NCBI RefSeq assembly: GCF_001611795.1
Contig: NZ_CP015098.1
Span: forward strand, 3,100,001-3,164,000
Origin: Streptomyces qaidamensis
Lineage (GTDB): Bacteria; Actinomycetota; Actinomycetes; Streptomycetales; Streptomycetaceae
Direction: 5' to 3'
Length of the DNA: 64,000 bases
A program made the translations under genes and the position numbers. The notes under the pieces were generated by a model. That model did not search any database. It had not been told where the DNA came from and was given only the letters and a program-made list of their open reading frames with translations. Numbering within the stretch: the stretch's first letter is position 1; each line of letters begins with the position of its first letter. Shown here piece after piece: positions 16,350-27,070 of the stretch.

Positions 16350-17204
16350 ATGCCCGACGCCGACCCGATGGTTCACCGACACCGTCTGAGCTCACAGCTT
16401 CAAGAGGCACGCAAAAAGGCGGGCTACACACAGCCTGATGTTGCGCGGGAGACGGGATGGTCCCTGTCCAAAGTCATGCGCCTGGAGTCAGGCAGGGTGA
16501 AGATCTCCATGACGGACCTCAAGGCATTGATCAGCTTCTACGGACTCTCATCCGACGACTCGGAGAAGTTGCGTCGCGCGGCGGAGGAGGCACGACGGCA
16601 GCCCTGGTGGTACGAGTACCGCTCCCTGCTGTCGGAGGGTTTTCAGTCCTACCTGGGCTACGAGGCGTCCGCGTCCGTGATCCGCAACTTCGAGGCGCTG
16701 TTCATCCCCGGCCTGCTGCAGACGGAGGAGTACGCGCACGTCGCCCTGCAGCAGTCCGTGGTCCCGGAGAAGGAGGAACTGCTCGACCTCCGCATGAAGC
16801 GCCAGGAACGCATGTTGAGTGAATCCAAAACGGAGCTGCGGTTCCTGATCGACGAGGCGGCGCTCCGACGCGTCGTGGGCACGGCCGAGTTGATGGAAGC
16901 CCAGATCCGGCATCTGCAACAGGTCAGCGCCCTGGATCACGTGAGCATCGGAGTGGTGCCGTTCAGCAGCGGCCTGTACCCACTGCTGCGTTCACCGTAT
17001 GTCATCTTCGAGTTCGCCAAGGCCGATCAGGAGCGGGTGGTGTACCTCGAGAATCCCGACGGGAGTGTCATCCTCAACAACAAGGCGATCGTCGGCGTGC
17101 AACGGAGCGTCGAGACCTACCTCGAAGCATTCTGGGAGATCGAGAACCGCTACGCCCAGCCCATCACCGAGTGGAGTCCACATTCTCCTCAGCTAGCGGC
17201 ATAG
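16350..17204 (+). CDS. XRE-family regulator with DUF5753 (Scr1/WhiJ-like)
   Basis: 284 residues. An N-terminal HTH (LQEARKKAGYTQPDVARETG, WSLSKVMRLESGRVKIS) is followed by the DUF5753 domain: YRSLLSEGFQSYLGYEASAS, FIPGLLQTEEYAH, and a sensor-like C-terminal half ending near WEIENRYAQPITE. Members are encoded in large numbers in Streptomyces, nearly always beside a small DUF397 protein, and known examples act in development and resemble antitoxin-like control pairs. AGAAGGAG precedes the ATG. Codon usage and base composition are less GC-extreme than in neighbours. The DUF397 partner is present but on the opposite strand and overlapping at the 3' end. Confidence 0.93.
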   Translation: MPDADPMVHRHRLSSQLQEARKKAGYTQPDVARETGWSLSKVMRLESGRVKISMTDLKALISFYGLSSDDSEKLRRAAEEARRQPWWYEYRSLLSEGFQSYLGYEASASVIRNFEALFIPGLLQTEEYAHVALQQSVVPEKEELLDLRMKRQERMLSESKTELRFLIDEAALRRVVGTAELMEAQIRHLQQVSALDHVSIGVVPFSSGLYPLLRSPYVIFEFAKADQERVVYLENPDGSVILNNKAIVGVQRSVETYLEAFWEIENRYAQPITEWSPHSPQLAA

Positions 17205-17380
17205 CGTGACAGGGAATCCAGAAACAACGCCCATGCCGTCGAACCGACCGAAAAGCAAGGCCCCTCGGAAACTTTCGAATCCCTGACCATGACGGGACGA
17301 CCCAAAGAGACTTCGACGCAGTTTTCCGGCCCACTGGCAGAACTCTTCCGCCACTCCGATGTCGGATCCGGAAAGGTCAC
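17189..17380 (-). CDS. DUF397 protein
   Basis: 63 residues from GTG at 17380 (GGGGGAG upstream). TSEWRKSSASGPENCVEVS followed by VMVRDSK and W..F..S is the DUF397 signature. Its 3' end overlaps the end of the XRE-DUF5753 gene by 16 bp, tail to tail. DUF397 proteins are small partners of XRE-DUF5753 regulators and are normally encoded downstream on the same strand, so this orientation is unusual. A longer frame to 17608 has no family character beyond the GTG. Confidence 0.85.
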   Translation of the reverse strand: MTFPDPTSEWRKSSASGPENCVEVSLGRPVMVRDSKVSEGPCFSVGSTAWALFLDSLSRYAAS

Positions 17381-17720
17381 GACTCCCCCAATCCCGCACT
17401 GCAGCACCCACGGCACAGTCAGCCTCTCGCCGTCAGTATGACGGCAGGAAGCATGACTGCCAAGGCCGCCGAATACCGATGATCTCGACACCGGAAACCG
17501 AAGAAGGGGGTGCCCTGCCCCGTAGAGCGGCAAGCTTCTTTTCGGCCAAGAACAGCAAGAAGGGGAGCGCTCGGTCAGCCGGCAAGCATCGTCCGAGTAC
17601 TCCCCCACCGCGAAGCAACCTCGTCCACTCGACTCAACCAGGAAGCCTCATGGCAGATAGTAACGCGAGTTGTGTCACCGGCCAGGCCCCGCGAATAGAG
17701 AGCCCGGGCGGAGGCACGTC
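17381..17720. other. Intergenic region, no supportable gene
   Basis: About 340 bp between the DUF397 start and the small membrane-protein gene. It should contain the promoter of the DUF397 gene (minus strand) and of the membrane-protein gene (plus strand). The open frames are short, overlapping and without recognisable motifs. Confidence 0.45.
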
Positions 17721-17933
17721 ATGACTCAGGCGCCGCCCCCTCCGGCCGGAGGACTGTCGCAGCGAGCCCTGCTCATCGTCATCGCCTTACTGACCGGCCT
17801 GCTCACCGGCCTGGCAGCGGGCGTACTGGCCGTACTCCTCCACGCGACGATCCTCGGCGCGGCCACCTGGGCAGGGGGCACCTTCATCGCCATCACCATG
17901 CTGCTGTTCAAGATCTGCGAACTCTTGCGGTGA
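17721..17933 (+). CDS. Small membrane protein
   Basis: 70 residues. MTQAPPPPAGGLSQRALL leads into two hydrophobic segments (LIVIALLTGLLTGLAAGVLAVLL and TWAGGTFIAITMLLFKI). ATG at 17721 has GGAGG 7-8 bp upstream; the longer frame to 17670 lacks such support. No family recognised. Position beside an XRE/DUF397 pair is the only context. It is followed by a bidirectional hairpin. Confidence 0.65.
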   Translation: MTQAPPPPAGGLSQRALLIVIALLTGLLTGLAAGVLAVLLHATILGAATWAGGTFIAITMLLFKICELLR

Positions 17934-18011
17934 ACCCCACATCGAGATCGCCGGGTTACCAGCGGCCAGAGGCAGCACCAGTACGCCAGGACGCCATCGG
18001 GGCCCGACACG

Positions 18012-18044
18012 ACTGAGCCCCCTCCGGGTCGAAGGGGGCTCAGT
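18012..18044. terminator. Bidirectional hairpin terminator
   Basis: A 12-bp perfect stem ACTGAGCCCCCT (18012-18023) against AGGGGGCTCAGT (18033-18044). It can serve the small membrane-protein gene on plus and the radical SAM gene on minus. Confidence 0.8.
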
Positions 18045-18091
18045 GATCACCTGCTTCAGGCCTCCATTACCGGGGCGGTGCGCCACTCACG

Positions 18092-20056
<1,965 letters not shown>

Positions 20057-20143
20057 GTCGCGCACCTTCGTGAGCTGGACTGAACTGACAGGGGTGACCA
20101 TCCAGACTAACGCGATCGCGGGGCGCCTCCGTACGCCGGAAGG

Positions 20144-21646
20144 TCAGAGGTCCGCCGCACTGTCCTTGATCCCGTCCCAGCGCCCGGGCAGTTCGGCCTC
20201 CACGCGGGCCGCCCGCTGCTCCTCGCGCTCGTGGAGCAGGCCGTAGGTGAAGGCGCTCTCTCCCGCAGCGTGGGCGACCGCCGACAGCTCGCGCAGGGCC
20301 TGCCGGGCCATCACGCTGTCCTGGTGTTCGCCGAGCAGGTTCTGCAGCGACTTCATGGACTTGACCATGGTCTTGGCCCGTTTGCCGAGGACGGGCTCGG
20401 CCGCCTCCGCGGCGTAACGGGTGCGCTTGGTCTTCTTGCGGGCCTCGTGCAGCGCGAGGTCCCGGTCGGTGCCGGGCTCCAGGTCCGCCGCCTGCCCGAT
20501 CAGCCCGGACACCTTGCGGAAGTCCTTGCGCACGGCCTTGGCGATCGGCTTGCGGGGCTCCTTGCCGGCCGCCTTCAGCAGCGGAGGGTCGGCGATCAGC
20601 GTGTCAAGGGTGTCGAGGAGGGCCAGGTAGCGGCGGGAGTCCAGGACGCCGAGGAGGCGGCCGCGGGCGCCGTGGTGCTCGGCGCTGGACCAGGAGTGCA
20701 GGCGCTTGGCGACCGGACCGCGGACCAGGCCGTCGGGCACCTCGTCGAGGGCCGCGGTCAGGCGGTCGGTCAGCACCTCGCGGTCCCGGTCCAGGCCGAG
20801 CTCGCCGGCGAGCCACTTCAGCTCGTCGCCGACGGGGTCGGTGACGGTCCGGTCGAGGATCTTGCCGAACGACTTGAAGGTGCTGCGCAGCCGGCGGGTG
20901 GCCACGCGCATGCTGTGCACGGAGTCCTCGGCGTCCCGGCGGACGGCGGGGTCGAGCTCGACGATCGCGTCCCGCTGGGTGCGCACGTATGCCAGTACAT
21001 GGTCTCCGGCCGTCACCGGTCGACGGAGGTGCGGGGACTTACGCCGCTTGCCCGGTGCCGTCTCCTCCAGGGCGCGGGCCAGCTTCGACGAGGACGCCGA
21101 GGGCCGTACGCCCGCCTTGCGCAGCCGCTTCTCCACCTTGTCGAGGAGGGCCGGGTCTCCTCCGTCGGCGAGTTCCACCTCGATCTCGGTCCACCGCGCT
21201 TCTCCGCCCCCCGTGAGCCGCTCGGCGTGCACGGTGTCCACGCTCATCTCGGCGAGCAGCCTGCTGTCCGCGTCGAGCAGATGGCGTACGTCGCGGTCGG
21301 AGCGCAGCCGGACCACCGGCAGCAGCTCGCTGTCGCGGACCCGGGAGCGGACGAGCGCGGCGAGGTCGTCGGGGAGGGTGTCGGAGAGCGGGGCGTGGAT
21401 CTCGTCGCGGACGCCCGGGGCGACCGGGAACTTCAGGTGCCAGCCGGCGTCGGAACCGCCGGTGCGGCGGCGCAGGGTGACGGACGACGCTGCGAGGCGT
21501 TCGTCGCCGGTGTCGTAGTAGGTGGCGTCGAGGTGGGCCACACCTTTGTCGACGACGGCCGCGACCCCGGCGACTCCGGTCAGGTCGGGCAGTCCGCTGT
21601 CCGCCGATTCGTACTTCCGCTCGATCTCGCGCTTGCTGTCCGTCAT
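20144..21646 (-). CDS. CYTH and CHAD domain protein
   Basis: 500 residues. The N-terminal CYTH domain opens with REIERKYE, the ExExK signature of triphosphate-tunnel enzymes, and continues to about residue 200. The CHAD domain follows (~215-490) with conserved histidines in VHSMRVATRRLRSTFK and HEARKKTKRTRYAAE, an alpha-helical fold that binds inorganic polyphosphate. CYTH-CHAD proteins are therefore thought to act on or bind polyphosphate; a precise substrate cannot be read. It lies between rodA and the radical SAM gene on the same strand. ATG at 21646. Confidence 0.92.
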   Translation of the reverse strand: MTDSKREIERKYESADSGLPDLTGVAGVAAVVDKGVAHLDATYYDTGDERLAASSVTLRRRTGGSDAGWHLKFPVAPGVRDEIHAPLSDTLPDDLAALVRSRVRDSELLPVVRLRSDRDVRHLLDADSRLLAEMSVDTVHAERLTGGGEARWTEIEVELADGGDPALLDKVEKRLRKAGVRPSASSSKLARALEETAPGKRRKSPHLRRPVTAGDHVLAYVRTQRDAIVELDPAVRRDAEDSVHSMRVATRRLRSTFKSFGKILDRTVTDPVGDELKWLAGELGLDRDREVLTDRLTAALDEVPDGLVRGPVAKRLHSWSSAEHHGARGRLLGVLDSRRYLALLDTLDTLIADPPLLKAAGKEPRKPIAKAVRKDFRKVSGLIGQAADLEPGTDRDLALHEARKKTKRTRYAAEAAEPVLGKRAKTMVKSMKSLQNLLGEHQDSVMARQALRELSAVAHAAGESAFTYGLLHEREEQRAARVEAELPGRWDGIKDSAADL

Positions 21647-21699
21647 GAACCGAATCTAGTCGGCCGGGGCGCGGGGCGGCAGAGGGCCACCCCGCGGGG

Positions 21700-22902
21700 T
21701 CAGGCCGACATCGGTCGTTGCACCCGGATCGACTGCAGCAGCCCCACCGCTATCCACACGGCGAACATCGATGATCCGCCGTAGGACACGAACGGCAGGG
21801 GCAGGCCGGTGACCGGCATGATGCCGAGCGTCATGCCGACGTTCTCGAACGTCTGGAAGGCGAACCAGGCGACGATGCCGGCGGCCACGATCGTGCCGTA
21901 CAGGTCCGTGGTCTCCCGGGCGATGCGGCAGGCCCGCCACAGGACGATGCCGAGCAGCAGGATGATCAGGCCGCCGCCGAGGAAGCCCAGCTCCTCCCCT
22001 GCCACGGTGAAGACGAAGTCCGTCTGCTGTTCGGGGACGAACTGGCCGGTGGTCTGCGAGCCGTGGAAGAGGCCGGAGCCGGTCAGGCCTCCCGAACCGA
22101 TGGCGATGCGGGCCTGGTTGGTGTTGTAGCCGACACCGGCCGGGTCGAGTGCGGGGTTGGCGAAGGCGGCGAAGCGGGCGATCTGGTAGTCGTCGAGCAC
22201 GCCGAGCTGCCAGACGGTGACCGCGCCGAGGGTGCCCGCGCCGAGCAGGCCGAACACCCAGCGGTTGGACGCTCCGGAGGCGAGCAGCACGCCGAGCACG
22301 ATGATGACCATCACCATGACCGACCCGAGGTCGGGCATCAGCATGACGATCAGCATGGGGACGGCGGCCAGGCCGAGCGCCTGCACGACCGTGCGGTGGT
22401 CGGGGTACTGCTTGTCGCCCGCGTCGACCCGGGCCGCCAGCAGCATCGCCATGCCCAGGATGATCGTGACCTTGACGAACTCCGAGGGCTGGAGCGAGAA
22501 GCCGCCGGGCAGCTTGATCCAGGAGTGGGCGCCGTTGATCGTGGAGCCGAGCGGGGTCAGCACCAGCAGAATCAGCAGCAGCGAGAAGCCGTACAGGACC
22601 GGGACGGCCGTGCGCAGGGCGCGGTGGCCGAGCCAGATCGTGCCGGCCATCAGGACGATGCCGATGCCGGTGTTGAGCAGGTGCCGGACGAGGAAGTAGT
22701 ACGGGTCGCCCTGGTTGAGCTCCGTGCGGTTGCGGGTCGCCGAGTAGACGAGGAGCGTGCCGAGCAGCGACAGGGCCACCGCCGACAGCAGGATCGGCCA
22801 GTCGAGGCGCCGGGCCACCGAGTCACGGGCGAGCAGTCGGGTCCAGCCGGAGCGCTCGGGTCCGTAGCCGGAGACCTGGAAGCTGTTCACTCCGCCGGTC
22901 AT
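21700..22902 (-). CDS. rodA: RodA (SEDS family) peptidoglycan glycosyltransferase
   Basis: 400 residues with about ten membrane helices. SEDS hallmarks: NGAHSWIKLPGGFSLQPSEF, VMLMPDLGSVMV with the catalytic Asp, EQQTDFVFTVAGEELGF, and PVTGLPLPFVSYGGSSM at the end. SEDS proteins polymerise lipid II together with a class B PBP, here the gene directly upstream. ATG at 22902 overlaps the pbp2 stop (ATGA) and has GGAGGTG upstream, pointing to translational coupling. In Streptomyces this gene (also called sfr) belongs to the mre cluster, which matters for spore-wall synthesis. Confidence 0.96.
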   Translation of the reverse strand: MTGGVNSFQVSGYGPERSGWTRLLARDSVARRLDWPILLSAVALSLLGTLLVYSATRNRTELNQGDPYYFLVRHLLNTGIGIVLMAGTIWLGHRALRTAVPVLYGFSLLLILLVLTPLGSTINGAHSWIKLPGGFSLQPSEFVKVTIILGMAMLLAARVDAGDKQYPDHRTVVQALGLAAVPMLIVMLMPDLGSVMVMVIIVLGVLLASGASNRWVFGLLGAGTLGAVTVWQLGVLDDYQIARFAAFANPALDPAGVGYNTNQARIAIGSGGLTGSGLFHGSQTTGQFVPEQQTDFVFTVAGEELGFLGGGLIILLLGIVLWRACRIARETTDLYGTIVAAGIVAWFAFQTFENVGMTLGIMPVTGLPLPFVSYGGSSMFAVWIAVGLLQSIRVQRPMSA

Positions 22903-25145
22903 GCGGGGCACCTCCGGCTTCCCCGGCGGCGGCGCCGCCTTCGGGTGTCACGGTTCTCCGGCGTCGGCGGGGCGGCCGTCGCCGGCTGGAGCGGGTCGGC
23001 CGGCGCGTTCGGGTCCTTCTTCTTGGCCTGCTGGTCCTTGGCCGGGTCCTTGGAGACCTTCGGGGAGGTGATGGTGCCGTCCGTCCTGACCTTCGGCAGG
23101 TTCTTCTGCGGGGTCGGCAGCAGCGCCTTCTTGGAGTCGATGTCGCCGTCCTCGGAGACGCCGTACAGCGCGTTGTAGATGTTGCGGACGGCGGGGCCCG
23201 AGGCGCCGGAACCCGTACCACCCTGGGAGATCGTCATGACGATCGAGTAGTCCTTGGTGTACGTGGCGAACCAGGAGGTCGTCTGCTTGCCGTAGACCTC
23301 CGCCGTACCCGTCTTGGCGTGCATCGGGATCTTGTCCTGCGGCCAGCCGCCGAACCTCCAGGCGGCCGTACCGCGGGTGGCGACTCCCGCGAGGGCTTCG
23401 TCTATCTCGTTGCGCGTCTTCTGCGTCATCGGCAGCTTGCCGTGCGACTCGGGCTTGATCGGCGTGACGGTCTTGCCGTCGGCGCTGATGACGGCCTTGC
23501 CGACGGAGGGGTTGTAGAGGGTGCCGCCGTTGGAGATGGCCGAGTAGATGGTGGCCATCTGGATGGGCGTGACGAGCGTGTCGCCCTGGCCGATGGAGTA
23601 GTTGACGGAGTCACCGGCGCGCATGCGGTTGCCTTCGAGGCAGTTCTCGTAGGCGATCTTCTCGGCGTAGCTGCCGTTGCGCTTGCCGGTGCGGCACCAG
23701 GCGTCCTTGTTGGCCTTCCAGTAGTTCAGCTTCCACTGGCGGTCGGGGACGCGGCCGGTGACCTCGTTGGGCAGGTCGATGCCGGTCTCCTTGCCGAGGC
23801 CGAACTGGTGGGCGGTCTTGTAGAACCAGTCGTTGGTCTTCTTCTTCGGTTTGGTGCCGCCGTCCTTCTTCCACTCCTCGTGGGAGAGCCGGTAGAAGAC
23901 GGTGTCGCAGGAGACCTCCAGGGCGCGGCCGAGGCTGATGGGGCCGTGGCTCTGGGATTCGAAGTTCTTGAAGACCTGGCCGCCGATCGAGTACGAGCTG
24001 GAGCAGTTGTAGGGGCCGTTGAAGGAGTATCCGGCGTTGACCGCGGCGGCCGTCGGGATGACCTTGAAGATCGAGCCGGGGGCCGACTGGCCCTGGATCG
24101 CGCGGTTCAGCAGCGGGTAGTTGGAGCTCTTGCCGGTGAGGCGGGTGTAGTCCTTGGCGGAGATGCCGCCCACCCAGGCGTTCGGGTCGTAGGTGGGGTT
24201 CGAGGCCATGGCGACGACGCGGCCGGTCTTGGCCTCCATGACGACCACCGCGCCGGAGTCGGCCTTGTAGTTGGTGCCCGTGTTGCGGTCGTGCTGCTTG
24301 CGGGCCTCCTTCATGGCCTCGTTCAGCTGGTACTCGGCGATGCGCTGGACCCGGGAGTCGATGCTGGTGACGAGGTTGTCGCCCGGGTGGGCCGGGTCGG
24401 CCTCGGCCTGGCCGATGACCCGGCCGAGGTTGTCGACCTCGTAGCGGGTGACGCCCGCCTTGCCGCGCAGCGCCTTGTCGTACTGGCGCTCCAGGCCCGA
24501 GCGGCCGACCTGGTCGGAGCGCAGGTACGGCGAGTTGGTGTTCTGCGCCTTCTTGATCTCCTCGTCGGTGACCGGCGAGAGGTAGCCGAGGACCTGGGCG
24601 GTGTTGGCCTTGCCGGGGCTCGGGTAGCGGCGCACGGCTTCCGGCTCGGCGGTGATGCCGGGGAAGTCCTCGGCGCGCTCGCGGATCTGGAGGGCCTGCT
24701 TGGGGGTGGCCTCGTCGGTGATGGGGATGGGCTGGTAGGGCGAGCCGTTCCAGCAGGGCTGCGGCGTCTTGGCGTCGCACAGCCGGACCTTCCCCTGGAC
24801 TTCCTTGGGCGTCATGCCCAGGACCCCGGCGAGCTTGGTGAGGACGTCCTTGCCGTCGTCCTTCATCTTCAGCAGGTCGGTGCGCGAGGCGGAGACGACC
24901 AGCCGTGTCTCGTTGTCCGCGAGGGCCACGCCGCGGGCGTCCAGGATCGAGCCGCGGACGGCCGGCTCGACGACCTGCTGGACGTGGTTCCCCGACGCCT
25001 CCTTGGCGTAGGCCGCGCCCTCACGGATCTGGAGGTACCACAGACGCCCGCCGAGGGTGAGCAGGAGGGAGAGGACGAGGACCTGGATGACGACGAGCCG
25101 GATCTGGACCCGTGGATTCCGGCCGGTCTCGGGAATGTTGGTCAC
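22899..25145 (-). CDS. mrdA: Penicillin-binding protein 2 (class B transpeptidase)
   Basis: 748 residues from GTG at 25145 (GAGGAGG upstream; the longer frame to 25244 reads through a linker). One N-terminal membrane helix (LVVIQVLVLSLLLTLGGRLW), a PBP dimer/pedestal region, then the transpeptidase domain with SAPGSIFK holding the active-site Ser and Lys, YSIGQGDTLVTP and AKTGTAE. The C-terminus is a charged, proline-rich tail. It cross-links peptidoglycan with the SEDS partner RodA. Sits in mreB-C-D-pbp2-rodA order, the standard arrangement. Confidence 0.96.
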   Translation of the reverse strand: MTNIPETGRNPRVQIRLVVIQVLVLSLLLTLGGRLWYLQIREGAAYAKEASGNHVQQVVEPAVRGSILDARGVALADNETRLVVSASRTDLLKMKDDGKDVLTKLAGVLGMTPKEVQGKVRLCDAKTPQPCWNGSPYQPIPITDEATPKQALQIRERAEDFPGITAEPEAVRRYPSPGKANTAQVLGYLSPVTDEEIKKAQNTNSPYLRSDQVGRSGLERQYDKALRGKAGVTRYEVDNLGRVIGQAEADPAHPGDNLVTSIDSRVQRIAEYQLNEAMKEARKQHDRNTGTNYKADSGAVVVMEAKTGRVVAMASNPTYDPNAWVGGISAKDYTRLTGKSSNYPLLNRAIQGQSAPGSIFKVIPTAAAVNAGYSFNGPYNCSSSYSIGGQVFKNFESQSHGPISLGRALEVSCDTVFYRLSHEEWKKDGGTKPKKKTNDWFYKTAHQFGLGKETGIDLPNEVTGRVPDRQWKLNYWKANKDAWCRTGKRNGSYAEKIAYENCLEGNRMRAGDSVNYSIGQGDTLVTPIQMATIYSAISNGGTLYNPSVGKAVISADGKTVTPIKPESHGKLPMTQKTRNEIDEALAGVATRGTAAWRFGGWPQDKIPMHAKTGTAEVYGKQTTSWFATYTKDYSIVMTISQGGTGSGASGPAVRNIYNALYGVSEDGDIDSKKALLPTPQKNLPKVRTDGTITSPKVSKDPAKDQQAKKKDPNAPADPLQPATAAPPTPENRDTRRRRRRRGSRRCPA

Positions 25146-25293
25146 TGCGGCTGCCTCCTCCTCTCGGTGCGCGTACGGATGTGCGGGTGCGACGGTGCGT
25201 CCGGGCACGGATGTGCGGATACGGGTGATGAACGACGGGCCCACGAGCCGACGTTCCTACTGGACCGACCCGTTCGGGTGAACTTCCCTGCGT

Positions 25294-25965
25294 TCACAGC
25301 CGCTTGACCCCCTTGATGCGCCCGGCGCGTGCCATCCGCGCCCGGGCGGCCTTCACGCGCAGCCCGTTGCGCTGGCTGCCGATCTTCAGTCCGGTGCCGC
25401 CGGAGAGCCAGCCGGAGGAGATGTCCGTGGCCTTGGCGGCGGAGCCGGTGTCGGCGAGCGGATCGTTCTCGGCGCGCCGGGCCAGGGCCATGACCCCCGG
25501 CACGACGAAGGGGGCGAGCAGCAGGTCGTACAGGGCGGCCGTGAACAGCAGGCCGCCGAGGCCCACATGGCGGGCGGCGGTGTCCCCGACGAGGGCACCG
25601 ACCCCGGCGTACAGCAGGGTGGAGCCGACCGCGGCGGCGACCACCACGGCCATCGGGCCGGTCGCGGACTTCAGCTGGCCCGTCTCGGGTTTCACCAGGC
25701 CCGCGAGGTAGCCGATGACGCACAGCACCAGGGCATAGCGCCCGGCGGCGTGGTCGGCGGGCGGGGCCAGGTCGGCGAGCAGGCCCGCGCCGAAACCGAC
25801 GAGGGCGCCGCCCACGTGCCCGTACACCAGCGCGAGGCCGAGCACGGTGAGCAGCAGCAGATCGGGCACGGCGCCCGGCAGATGCAGGCGGGCGAGGACG
25901 CTGACCTGGATCACCAGGGCGACGACGACCAGGGCGGAGGAGAGCAGGATCCGGTTGACGCGCAT
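25294..25965 (-). CDS. mreD: Rod-shape-determining membrane protein MreD
   Basis: 223 residues with about five hydrophobic segments, starting MRVNRILLSSALVVVALVIQ and including LARLHLPGAVPDLLLLTVLG, typical of MreD. The C-terminal ~65 residues are charged and basic (RIKGVKRL), longer than in rod-shaped bacteria. AGGAG lies upstream of the ATG. Lies 13 bp downstream of mreC, and about 150 bp before pbp2. Confidence 0.93.
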   Translation of the reverse strand: MRVNRILLSSALVVVALVIQVSVLARLHLPGAVPDLLLLTVLGLALVYGHVGGALVGFGAGLLADLAPPADHAAGRYALVLCVIGYLAGLVKPETGQLKSATGPMAVVVAAAVGSTLLYAGVGALVGDTAARHVGLGGLLFTAALYDLLLAPFVVPGVMALARRAENDPLADTGSAAKATDISSGWLSGGTGLKIGSQRNGLRVKAARARMARAGRIKGVKRL

Positions 25966-25978
25966 GGGGTGACAGCTC

Positions 25979-26926
25979 CTACTGCTCTTGCTGGTTCTGG
26001 CCGTCCACGGGCGCCTCGGGGGACGGCGTCACGGTCACCGTCACCGTCGGCCTCGGGGTGGGCTTGGGCTTGGGCGGGAGCACCGTGTCACGCGGGTCCT
26101 TCTTCGGGGCCTCGACGACGACACCGACGATGTCGAGCTTGGTGAAGGCGGCGTAGGGCGTGACGTAGAGCGTGCGGGTCAGGCCGCCGCCGGAGGGGTC
26201 CACGCGGGAGACCACGCCGACGGGCACGCCGGGCACGAACGGCCGGTCGGCCTGGGAGCCGAAGGTGACCAGGCGGTCGCCCTTCTTCACCTCGGCCTTG
26301 CCGTTGAGGAGTTCGACGCGCAGCGGGCGGTCGCCCTGCCCCGAGGCGAAGCCGAGCTCGTCGCCGGACTCCATCCGGGTGCCGACCGTGAAGTCGGGGT
26401 CGCTGGCCAGCAGGACCGTGGCGGTGTTGGGCCCGACGGTGGTGACGCGGCCGACGAGCCCGTCCCCGTTCAGGACGGTCATGTCGCGCCTGATGCCGTC
26501 CTTGGCGCCGACGTCGATGGTGATGGTCCAGGAGAAGCCCTGTGCGGCTCCGATGGCGATGACCTCGGCGCCCTTGATGCCGTACTGGCCCTGGCCGGCG
26601 ATCTTCAGCATCTTGTCGAGCTGCTTGAGGCGGCTGCGGCTGCGGTCGTCGCTGCCGAGGCGCGCCTTCAGGGCCGCGTTCTCCTGCTCCAGCGCGGCGA
26701 GCCGGTCGTGCCGCTCACCGGAGTCGCGGATGGCGGAGACCGCGTTGCCGACCGGGTCGACCGCGGCCGAGACGCCGCTCTCGATCGGGCCGAAGACCGT
26801 TGCCGCGCCCTGCCGGGCCCCGTCGACGGGCGAGTCCTCCCCACCGCGGATGTCCACCGTGATCAACGCGAACGCGATGGCGATCAGCAGCACCAGGAGC
26901 AGCCGGCTCTCTCGTGTGTCCCTCAC
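25979..26926 (-). CDS. mreC: Rod-shape-determining protein MreC
   Basis: 315 residues. One N-terminal membrane helix (LLLVLLIAIAFALITVDI), a coiled coil around residues 65-105 (RLAALEQENAALKARLGSDD), then the periplasmic-type beta domain (VIAIGAAQGFSWTITIDVGA, GLVGRVTTVGPNTATVLLAS). The C-terminus is proline- and threonine-rich (PKPKPTPRPTVTVTVTPSPE) and probably disordered outside the membrane. MreC binds class B PBPs and links them to MreB. GTG start at 26926; the ribosome binding site is distant (AGGAAGGG), so the start is not certain. Confidence 0.95.
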   Translation of the reverse strand: MRDTRESRLLLVLLIAIAFALITVDIRGGEDSPVDGARQGAATVFGPIESGVSAAVDPVGNAVSAIRDSGERHDRLAALEQENAALKARLGSDDRSRSRLKQLDKMLKIAGQGQYGIKGAEVIAIGAAQGFSWTITIDVGAKDGIRRDMTVLNGDGLVGRVTTVGPNTATVLLASDPDFTVGTRMESGDELGFASGQGDRPLRVELLNGKAEVKKGDRLVTFGSQADRPFVPGVPVGVVSRVDPSGGGLTRTLYVTPYAAFTKLDIVGVVVEAPKKDPRDTVLPPKPKPTPRPTVTVTVTPSPEAPVDGQNQQEQ

Positions 26927-27020
26927 GTGCGGCGGCCGTGCCCTTCCTCATAGGAATTCGGGAAGCCCCAGGGAAACCCGAGGGGCTGCTATGTGGGAGC
27001 TTATGCAGCTGTATCAACGA

Positions 27021-27056
27021 TCCGCCGTACGAGAGGAGATCGTCCCGTACGGCGGA
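27021..27056 (-). terminator. Hairpin between mreB and mreC
   Basis: TCCGCCGTACG (27021-27031) pairs perfectly with CGTACGGCGGA (27046-27056) in the 140-bp gap after mreB. It could end most mreB transcripts and leave lower read-through into mreC-mreD-pbp2-rodA. Confidence 0.7.
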
Positions 27057-27070
27057 ATCGAAGAGTTATG

